A stretch of 13,024 nt of DNA from Tieghemiomyces parasiticus (taxonomy: Eukaryota > Kickxellomycota > Dimargaritomycetes > Dimargaritales > Dimargaritaceae): contig JANBPT010001173.1 in NCBI GenBank assembly GCA_027575765.1, forward strand, positions 1 to 13,024, written 5' to 3'. This document shows positions 6,698 through 13,024 of the stretch, piece by piece (positions within the stretch are counted from its first letter, which is position 1; every line of letters starts with the position of its first letter). The position numbers and the translations under genes were made by a program. Under the pieces are notes generated by a model, which was not told the DNA's origin, made no database searches, and saw only the letters and a program-made list of their open reading frames with translations.

Positions 6698-7654
6698 TTG
6701 AAACCGTACATTGGATCAACCCTCTTTGGACGCGTTGGCATTGACATCACCGAATTCGAGCCATCCACCGACGGATATCGATACCTCATTGTAGCACGCG
6801 ACGATTTTTCGGGATGGGTGGAAGCCCGAGCTCTTGATAACAAACGAGCACGCACCGCCTACCGGTTCCTCTATGAGGAAGTGATCACGCGATTCGGGAT
6901 TCCAGGCGAGGTTATCTGCGATCGAGGTGAGTTCTGGGGTCGACGAGTCCAAAAAGCTGCAAAACAGGATGGTATCACTCTACGGTTCACAACGGCGCAT
7001 CACCCACAGACCAATGGAATGGTTGAACGCGGTCATCGGGATTTAGTGGCCGGACTAGCGAAATTGGCCAGAGGCCAACCCGACGAGTGGCCCCTTTACC
7101 TACATGCCGTCCTTTGGGCCGACCGGACGACAACGAAATCAACGACGGGTTACACTCCCTATCGAATCGTGTATGGGCAAGACTGTACGATGCCTTTTGA
7201 CTTGAGTGAGTCCACGTGGATTTCGCTGCCATGGCGTGATAGTCTTTCAACCTATGAGCTCTTGGCGTTCCGAGCCACCCAACTGCTACAAAACTCCTGG
7301 GTTCGAGAACGCGCCGGAACTAATCTCGACGAACATCGGCTCCGAGGTAAGAAGTATTTCGACCGACGATTCGCGATTCGTCACCTTGGATTGATTGAAG
7401 GAACTATGGTTCTTCGCCGCGTACACCAGCTGTCCAAGGTCGAGGGCAAGCTGCGTCACCGATGGGTTGGACCGTACGTAATTAACGACGTTCCCAACGA
7501 AGGAGTGTATCAACTCCGCGAACTCGACGGCACCGTAATCGAAGATCGCATCTCGGGTCTTCACCTACGTCCTTACTTTCACGCCGCGGAACCCAAGCAT
7601 CAAGCTGACACGCATAGTAACGATCAGACTGTTCCGTCTATCAGCGAACAATAA
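6698..7654 (+). CDS. Integrase catalytic core and GPY/F module segment
   Basis: This is the last open segment (318 residues) and ends at TAA 7652, 43 nt before the 3' LTR. The RNase-H-fold core has its first Asp in VGIDITEF (nt 6743), the second in VICDRGEFW (nt 6920) and the Glu in HHPQTNGMVERGH (nt 7025). The D-to-E spacing is 34 residues, one less than the usual 35. The C-terminus has RHRWVGPYVI and LRPYF, the GPY/F module of Ty3/Gypsy integrases. No chromodomain follows, and the tail is short and Ser/Thr/Gln-rich. The enzyme inserts the cDNA into host DNA. The first ATG here is not a true start, because the zinc domain precedes it in frame. All three acidic catalytic residues are intact. 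Confidence 0.92.
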   Translation: MKPYIGSTLFGRVGIDITEFEPSTDGYRYLIVARDDFSGWVEARALDNKRARTAYRFLYEEVITRFGIPGEVICDRGEFWGRRVQKAAKQDGITLRFTTAHHPQTNGMVERGHRDLVAGLAKLARGQPDEWPLYLHAVLWADRTTTKSTTGYTPYRIVYGQDCTMPFDLSESTWISLPWRDSLSTYELLAFRATQLLQNSWVRERAGTNLDEHRLRGKKYFDRRFAIRHLGLIEGTMVLRRVHQLSKVEGKLRHRWVGPYVINDVPNEGVYQLRELDGTVIEDRISGLHLRPYFHAAEPKHQADTHSNDQTVPSISEQ

Positions 7655-7690
7655 CTTCCCGACCTATTGAACCCCTGGTTCAAGCCAGTC

Positions 7691-7697
7691 AGGGGGA
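7691..7697 (+). other. Polypurine tract for plus-strand priming
   Basis: AGGGGGA directly abuts the TG of the 3' LTR, the fixed position of the RNase-H-resistant primer for plus-strand DNA. It also forms the 3' arm of a small hairpin with CCCCTG about 20 nt upstream. Confidence 0.8.
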
Positions 7698-8199
7698 TGT
7701 AGTGCCATCACACTGTGCTCTGATGCTGGATAGCAGCCAACGCCGGTAAAATCATTACAGAGACTTCAATTATTGCGGTTACTAATCAAACTCCTCTTCA
7801 TCAAAGGCTCCAACAACAATCAAAGCCGGCTTAAGGATGCCCGCAGCGGTACAATCATTATCTATGTTCACATCACCTGAGAGACCTTCCTAAATTATTT
7901 CACGCAGATTGGAATTCCTTATGTCTTATTGCTTTCTCAATTTGCTATATATATTAAGACAAACGACCCACGAAAAATAAAGGAGAATCATCTTAGCAGG
8001 AAATGTAACTCTTACACATTCTACCGTAATCACCCTTCTCAATGCCACAACAATGACCGAGCCCACCACCGCGTTTCCCTTGACCACGACACGCAAAACC
8101 GAGACCCGTTCAACACCTCGTCTTCCCGTGCAGGAAAGTGCCGTCACTGGGGGCACCGAAGAGCCTGGCACGGAATCGTCGGATGGCGTCAACACAACA
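7698..8199 (+). repeat. 3' LTR (502 bp)
   Basis: Same length as the 5' LTR, with 19 transitions and no gap between them. TATA at 7946-7956 and AATAAA at 7976-7981 are unchanged. The LTR-borne ATG (8053) and its frame are also kept open. Here the frame leaves the LTR into flanking DNA and ends at TGA 8230, giving a 59-codon open stretch that is a by-product and not a gene. Confidence 0.95.
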
Positions 8200-8203
8200 G
8201 TTT
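8200..8203. repeat. Target-site duplication, right copy (GTTT)
   Basis: It matches 1608-1611 and directly follows the CA end of the 3' LTR. Confidence 0.8.
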
Positions 8204-9387
8204 ATGTGGTGGTAGAAAGCAAGAGGGTGTGATGTAGTGTTGTTTCCTAGAGTGACCTTACACCTATGCACAAGGCAGTAGCCACCTACAAGTTTGCCAC
8301 ACATCTGGACCACCTCTCATGCACCTAATGAGAGCAATAACAAATTACTCCACCTACCTTCTATGACCCACCACAGCTGCCTAGGCCAGTCCTTTCAAAT
8401 AGCTCTTGCAATACTTCCCTACACTTCCTTACAATTTGATTATCCTCTACACTAGCACCTACTGACAAGGCCAAGTTACAGGCTGGTGCCTTTTATAAAG
8501 CAAAGGTAAGCTCTAATAAAGGTTAACTATCATCCTTTTATTCATACTAGTTGTTGGATCATGTTAAGACCTGCTGCATATAGCAAAGAGAAAGAATGTA
8601 CAGTAGCAAATCCAGATAGAAAGGAAGTGAAGGGTAACGTTGCTATAGGTTCAGTGCTCCCCATAAACCTCTGTATGATGTTGGATAGCCTTCTCACTGG
8701 TTGACCCCCTGTGATCAGATTGATTCTGAGGATGTAGTAGTGGTAGTGGTAAGGCCTGCCTTACTCACACAAAACAACCTTGCTTATTTCTACATCTTAA
8801 ATAAATTTACATACTCACCTAGTTTATGGTAGACCACTACCTATATTAATAATTAGAAGACACCAGACCTGTGTGGTTATCCAGGACCCTGGAGGGTAGG
8901 TTATTAGATAAATGCAAGGTTAGATAAAGATTAGTTCAGATATTAGCAGGGTTCATTTAGCTTCTATAGTATGGAGATTTGCACAAGATTGGATCCTGGT
9001 GGTGAGTCACAAATGGGCTCATGAGCCACTTGGTTTTGGCCAATTGGTTAGTTAGGGGTTTGCAGTTGTATCTGCACTTCACTACTATAGCTTGTGGGAG
9101 TTCTGTAAGCATCAGCTTTTTGAATGTTAACAAGTTGACATACTATCAAACTAAAAATAGTATACTATTACATAAAATTAAGTTCCATGTACTATAAAGA
9201 AAAATCACCACACTTGAAAATTTGTCAATAGCTATCCAAGATGGATGCATAGCTAGCAAATGCTTAAGGCTGGTGAACTAAATAATAACCTAGTTGTTGA
9301 ATGAGTTCAGTGTTATCCGTCTTTTAACTAACCATTTGACATACTACAAATGTTAAAACTTGCCAGAACTAAAAATTATATTTTTTT
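8204..9387. other. Gene-free flank between retrotransposon and tRNA-Val(CAC)
   Basis: No open frame with recognisable motifs and no RNA gene was seen. CpG is almost absent (I count two before the tRNA: near 8639 and 9317). Small structures only: a perfect 7-bp-arm palindrome GTAAGGC-CT-GCCTTAC (8749-8764), a GGCTCATGAGCC palindrome near 9016-9027, and a repeated TTGACATACTA (about 9136 and 9337). This is probably old transposon sequence. Confidence 0.6.
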
Positions 9388-9392
9388 AAAAA
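9388..9392 (-). terminator. Pol III oligo-T terminator of tRNA-Val(CAC)
   Basis: Five T on the minus strand (A5 on the given strand) begin 14 nt beyond the mature tRNA 3' end. A second T run lies further downstream as a possible backup. Confidence 0.6.
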
Positions 9393-9405
9393 TCATTCAA
9401 TTGTG

Positions 9406-9479
9406 TGTCAATGTCCGGGCTCGAACCGGAGACCTTACGCGTGTGAGGCGTACGTGATAACCAACTACACCACACTGAC
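9406..9479 (-). tRNA. tRNA-Val (anticodon CAC)
   Basis: On the minus strand a 74-nt cloverleaf forms. The acceptor stem GTCAGTG/CATTGAC has one G-U pair and is followed by discriminator A (9406). The D arm shares GTGTAGT-GGTTATCAC with the other tRNA-Val. The anticodon stem TACGC/GCGTA closes the loop CTCACAC, whose CAC anticodon reads GUG. The T arm is TCCGG-TTCGAGC-CCGGA. A box and B box (GGTTCGAGCCC) are visible. There is no intron and CCA is not encoded. It keeps about seven CpG in a CpG-poor setting, which argues that it is functional. It points toward the tRNA-Val(AAC) gene at the left window end. Confidence 0.95.
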
Positions 9480-9987
9480 TATATTCCTGTGTAGCGTAGT
9501 GCGTGATAGTAGATTGAATAAATAATAGTACCCCGAGGCAGGGTTGAGAAACACTCCCAGAGCTCAAAAGTGCTGGAGCTTGGGCTATAAATAATGATTC
9601 TGAATCTCCAAGAGGTTGTGGCCCTGCTGGCTACTCCATCATTTGCCGCTTCACCAACTGGCCCTCCAGGATATGAAACATAATAAATTGAAAAGTTGTA
9701 GAACAATAGGTCGCCTAGGTCATGGGACATTTAGACCATCAGCTGGTGGGAAATCTGCTGGAGGTGCATAATTGAAATTTTGTCATTCCCAAGGCCTCAG
9801 TCCTTTATCCTGGTCCTTGTAGTCGACTCCATTTGGTATCATTGACCTTATGTAATAGAGTCAACCCTCAGGAATCTTCAAGAGCCCAAATAACTATTGG
9901 GGCTCCACATTTCTGTGGTGCCGGCACCCGCTTTGCCTCTTGAAGGCATCTAATGGGCACGCCAATATGGGGAAAGTGTAAACAACT
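9480..9987. other. Gene-free stretch upstream of tRNA-Val(CAC)
   Basis: No gene was recognised. CpG is somewhat more frequent than in the left flank. An 83-codon open frame on the minus strand (9479-9730) lacks any motif and abuts the tRNA. A perfect 12-bp palindrome GGTGCCGGCACC lies at 9917-9928. Part of this stretch may belong to the repeat family that starts clearly at about 9988. Confidence 0.5.
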
Positions 9988-10510
9988 GCCAACCCCTTGT
10001 GAGGGGGAAAGCCAAGAACAAGGTTTTAGATTACACACAACATGCAGGGGGATGTAGATCCTCTCCCCCGCTCATGAGTGTAAAAGCAAGCCTGCGCAAT
10101 TAGGCAAGGGCTTGCCAGTTATTTTTAGCCAGTTCAATTCCAGTACAAGCTATTTTATCCTATTTTTTATATTTATTCTGATAGTAGTCAGATGCTGTAA
10201 CGGTCCCATACTATTAACATTAATGGTTCTAGTAAACAAACTGCCTTGCGCCATTTTTCTTTTTTGACTTGCTGTGGTGATTGGGAACCACCACATTAGA
10301 TTTTCCCAAGGTAATGTCCAAGTCTACTATTTCAGAACCATAAATTCTGTGATAGTAGAATAGCCTTTTAGTTATGGTATTAGACTTGGGCCTAATATCA
10401 GCACACTTGCCATTGGGCACAGACTGTCATTGTGTACAGCCCAACCAAAGTCTGCCACCCAGGGCCTAGCACCACATTTCTGTGAGGCCAAGCATGGATT
10501 TTCCTTTGAT
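9988..10510 (+). repeat. Dispersed repeat family, copy 1, interrupted by a hairpin repeat
   Basis: This matches the reverse complement of 12660-13024 over two blocks. Block A (9990-10150) shares GAGGGGGAAAGC (with TAGGGGGAAAGC), TGCAGGGGGATG, AAAAGCAAGC, TTAGGCAAG-GCTTGCCAG and TTTTTTATAT. Block B (about 10408-10500) shares TTGCCATTGGGC, GCCCAACCAAAG and AGCACCACATTT. By eye roughly four of five positions agree. Blocks A and B are about 130-150 bp further apart here because a hairpin repeat (10260-10400) sits between them. A short self-complementary core, GGCAAG-GG-CTTGCC, is kept in both copies. It is probably a decayed LTR or another non-coding transposon part; the family is unknown. Confidence 0.65.
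10260..10400 (+). repeat. Short dispersed hairpin repeat, copy 2 (MITE-like), nested
   Basis: It lies inside repeat copy 1 at a point where copy 2 of that family (12660-13024) has no such sequence, so the latter acts as an empty site. Its centre folds into a strong hairpin: CTACTAT-TT-CAGAA against TTCTG-TG-ATAGTAG. An outer pair CCAAGTCTA against TTAGACTTGG encloses the hairpin, and GTGGT/ACCAC forms another small stem at the left. It resembles 871-991. There is no coding capacity. Exact ends and a target duplication are not resolved by eye. Confidence 0.6.
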
Positions 10511-12659
10511 TAATTGTAATAAGTTGCGCCTATACCTCCAACAAAGGAAAAGATAGAAAAGTGACCGGGCATCCTCTGGGAGAGGCCTGGAAGAGACGGA
10601 GGCCTAGCCAGGCTCTCCACCAATAACCATAGATCCCTTAGCCATAGTCATAGTATATAAGTTAGACCCAAGTATGCAATACAGGGTCCAGCAGCTTTCT
10701 TATTATTCCTGTCCCATAGTGCCATCCTTTAGCACTATTCTGTAAAGTAAACCTAGTATCAATGTCTCCTAAGCTCATTTGTCAATACACATTATAGGTT
10801 TTCATTGTGCAACAACTCCGTCAATAGTTGTCCAATTACTCTTTGCATTACAGAGTTGGATACGTCTGCTCTGGCCGTATATTTCATAACACTCCATTTT
10901 GTCTTGGAGGTTCTTTTGAAAGAAGGACCTGACTTCATATCTTGGTCTGCTTTACATTTATTTGTGAACTATGGCAGTTCAGCCTCTCAATTTTGTTGTA
11001 ATAAATGGAGATGATTAAAAGGTATGTATCAAATTTGGTTGATAATAATTAAAGTAGTTTTTAATCTTGTTATTAATTGTGAGGCAAGGTTTGCACCTTT
11101 TATATCCGTAAGAAGACAAGCTTAATTGGCAAACAAGGGTGAATGACAGCTAGTAGAGATTCCTTTGACAAAGTGACAGGTCTGGTATTTATCACTTGGC
11201 ATCAAAGTCAAAGGGTTGTCCAAACCTGATAAATGAAATAAAAGTTGATTCATTGAAGCTCAGTTTATAATGCAATAAAGGAGTTTTTAGACCCCATAGA
11301 CAACATTTTTAGTAGGATGTAATACTAGTCCCAGAATAACACCAATAAATTGAGGTTTATGTGGAATAAAGAATATAAAAAGGGGCTTTATTGTAATAAG
11401 TCATAAAGAAAAAAAACTATCAGTTTTTACAGGTGGTGTTTTATTAATGGGAATAGTTGGCCTTTTAATGTAAGATTTGCAGCACAGGAACAAACTAGTA
11501 TTAAACTCTGGCATAATATCATCAAAAATGCAATCAAGTTAAAAGAATGGGAGTCTAGGAATTAAACTATTATGCAACCCAGATTCAAAAGGTTATCAAG
11601 CCTGGAAAACAATTAGTATGCTGCAAACATCATAAGGTGGTAAAGAAATAGGGGGAGAAGGCACCAAGGGAGCCACCCTCATCACAAATGTGAAGGTTAC
11701 CTAGATATTAAACCCTAAGGTCAGATATCTCAGTAGCCTAATCACAGTCTTATTAGGAGGGGGGGTGAGCTTCATTAAAAGTAGATGTACTTGGGACAAG
11801 GAAAGTACAAATGAAACCAAGGGAAACTCAAAAGGGTTGCCTGGAGGCAAGGCAGGGGAAACACTCCAAGAACATAGAGGAGCAGGTGCTCAGGGTATAT
11901 ATATGATAAGGTAAATACCCAAATGACAATGGCATTGATATGGCCTGCAATTACTACCACATAATCCCAGGTGGCAAGATAAAGGTTGGGCTGGAACAGA
12001 ACAATGGTCTCTGAAGGACATGACCTCAAGAACAATAGGACAGGTTACAGGATTAGTCAGCAACAAGTCTAGACCATGGGACAACCATCTAGATGTCTCT
12101 AGGAGGTCAGACTCATGACCATATGATCAAAGGCAGTGTAACCTAAAGTGCTACTGCCAGGGTAGGCCAAGGGTAACTAGTGAGGGAACCTATGCAGGAT
12201 TTCCCATACCCTACAGTGGAATATCCCATGCTACACAGGAGGACCTCTATACATGGGTGAGCAGTGGTTGATACCTTACAGACGCCATTCCCACACATGG
12301 CAAGGCTATTACATCAAAACAAGACATACTGGTGGGTATATCAAGTGGTAAAGAACCTTCAGGTGACCCAATAATGTGAGGGCTCCACAAATGTAATATT
12401 GGGACAATGGTTGCGGTATGTGGTTTTGAATCAGGCGTATGGTAAGGTGCCAAGGAGGATAAAGGTAAAAGCCAACTGCCATTCCAAGAAGAGGAAACTG
12501 GCCTGGTATTTATTCATGCTGCAATACTATTGTAGGCATACCCTTGTGCATGCAGGCTGAGTTGTTCAGATCAAAGACAGAGGCAATTCAATGCTATCAT
12601 AGTTTGGTAAGTCAATTGGTTATAAGAAGCTGGATTCCCTAAAGTGATCCTAAAATTGG
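10511..12659. other. Gene-free region between the two inverted repeat copies
   Basis: No gene could be supported. Open frames (69 codons at 10805-11014 plus; 86 and 64 codons on the minus strand at 11775-12084; 68 codons at 12247-12453 minus) overlap each other in different frames and lack clear domains. CpG is rare. The minus strand at 11890-12084 contains LDLLLTN followed 17 residues later by RDH, faintly like the C-terminus of non-LTR retrotransposon endonucleases. This is too weak to annotate. It is probably old transposon remains. Confidence 0.5.
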
Positions 12660-13024
12660 TCTTGGTTGGTTGCTCCATCACACCAAATGTGGTGCTCAGC
12701 CCTAGGTGGAGGTCTTTGGTTGGGCCATACGCAACAACTGTCTGGGCCCAATGGCAATCTGGGAAGAATATGTCAACAGACAGGATTGTTTACATGAGTG
12801 TCAAAAGTAAATAGTATGGGATGGGTATGGTGTGGTTATTGATATAAAAAATAAAATAAAATAAAGTTCACCAGATGAAATCAAAAATAGAAAAATAGCT
12901 GGCAAGCTCTTGCCTAACTGCGCGGGCTTGCTTTTATACTTGTGCATGGGGAAGGATCTGCATCCCCCTGCATAAAGTGTATAACCTTAAAACTTTGATC
13001 CTAGCTTTCCCCCTAGAAGGGTTG
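12660..13024 (-). repeat. Dispersed repeat family, copy 2 (runs off the window)
   Basis: Reverse-complement partner of 9988-10510, without the hairpin insertion: blocks B (12660-12760) and A (about 12890-13024) lie in the same relative order. It includes an AAAAT-type low-complexity run (about 12844-12864) and the conserved GGCAAG-AG-CTTGCC core. The repeat still matches at the last base of the window, so its outer end is not seen. Confidence 0.65.

Larger units (their letters stand above)
1967..7654 (+). pseudogene. Gag-Pol polyprotein of the retrotransposon, one frame broken by eight TGA stops
   Basis: One frame runs from ATG 1967 to TAA 7652-7654, 1,896 codons with the stop, without any frameshift. 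It is interrupted by TGA at 2696, 4058, 4094, 4517, 6170, 6413, 6587 and 6626. Domains in residue numbers from that ATG: Gag capsid about 75-235; CCHC knuckle 332-345; linker 346-590; protease with DSG at 608-610; reverse transcriptase with Asp 932 and FIDD ending at 996-997; RNase H from about 1150 (Asp 1161, Glu 1203, Asp 1228, then Asn 1272); dUTPase about 1298-1428; HHCC region 1526-1566; integrase core with Asp 1593, Asp 1652 and Glu 1687; GPY/F at about 1835. It would supply every protein for retrotransposition in the cytoplasm and nucleus. Homology continues across every stop, so the stops are lesions and not gene borders. Every stop could come from CGA by a CpG transition. Confidence 0.9.
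1612..8199 (+). mobile_element. Ty3/Gypsy-type LTR retrotransposon with a dUTPase domain
   Basis: A 6,588-bp element with two 502-bp direct repeats bounded by TGT...ACA, a GTTT target duplication and a polypurine tract AGGGGGA abutting the 3' LTR. One long frame is ordered Gag, protease, reverse transcriptase, RNase H, dUTPase, integrase. Reverse transcriptase before integrase, and the GPY/F module at the integrase C-terminus, place it with Ty3/Gypsy (Metaviridae) and not Ty1/Copia. There is no chromodomain and no env: only 43 nt separate the final stop from the 3' LTR. The frame carries eight in-frame TGA stops, so this copy is non-autonomous. It is clearly richer in G+C and CpG than its flanks, consistent with a later arrival. 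I cannot name the family. Confidence 0.95.

Noticed and set aside
2734..7564. Minus-strand open frames across the polyprotein region
   Set aside because: All are shadows of the plus-strand frame, which alone carries the conserved motifs.
7655..7697. An env-like gene or third open frame after integrase
   Set aside because: Only 43 nt lie between the stop codon and the 3' LTR.
1612..8199. RIP (repeat-induced point mutation) as cause of the decay
   Set aside because: RIP acts mainly at CpA and would make TAA and TAG stops. Here changes concentrate at CpG and only TGA stops appear. CpG deamination explains it better.
8232..8560. A second LTR starting at TGTAGTGTTG, resembling the element's LTR start
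   Set aside because: The match stops after about nine bases. No partner LTR, end or target duplication was found.
9479..9730. 83-codon minus-strand frame upstream of tRNA-Val(CAC)
   Set aside because: No recognisable motif, and it abuts the tRNA gene.
1..13024. CRISPR array, bacterial operon or rRNA gene
   Set aside because: No regularly spaced repeats, no rRNA-like sequence, and all recognisable genes are eukaryotic in type.

Overview
The window is a gene-poor eukaryotic stretch, most likely from a fungus whose genome carries CpG cytosine methylation. It holds one nearly complete but decayed Ty3/Gypsy-type LTR retrotransposon (1612-8199), two tRNA-Val genes near the left end and the middle, and AT-rich sequence almost without CpG that looks like old repeat debris. 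The fungal assignment is an inference. It rests on the style of the Gag-Pol polyprotein: a gag with a CCHC knuckle, an acidic linker before a DSG protease, an integrase with a GPY/F module, no chromodomain and no env. It also rests on my recollection that dUTPase-bearing Metaviridae were reported from a basidiomycete. No host protein gene could be supported.

Layout: 2-75 tRNA-Val(AAC), plus strand, with an oligo-T terminator. 76-1611 gene-free DNA with no CpG at all, containing one copy of a short hairpin repeat and a pyrimidine-rich tract. 1612-8199 the retrotransposon, with two 502-bp LTRs (TGT...ACA ends), a GTTT target duplication, a polypurine tract and one reading frame from 1967 to 7654. 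8204-9405 gene-free. 9406-9479 tRNA-Val(CAC), minus strand. 9480-13024 gene-free, with two copies of one repeat family in opposite orientation (about 9988-10510 and 12660 to the window end). The left copy is interrupted by a second copy of the hairpin repeat.

The retrotransposon encodes, in one frame: Gag capsid, CCHC knuckle, linker, aspartic protease, reverse transcriptase, RNase H, a trimeric-type dUTPase, a zinc-binding (HHCC) region, integrase core and GPY/F module. A dUTPase between RNase H and integrase is the arrangement of non-primate lentiviruses and is rare in Ty3/Gypsy elements. The frame is broken by eight stops and no frameshift. All eight stops are TGA, as expected from CGA codons losing a methylated CpG cytosine.

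The LTR pair tells the same story: 19 differences in 502 bp, all transitions, 17 of them at CpG sites. The element is therefore best read as a fairly recent insertion silenced by CpG methylation and mutated mainly by deamination. The surrounding DNA appears to have gone through the same process to completion. Only the tRNA genes, under selection, and the younger retroelement keep CpG.
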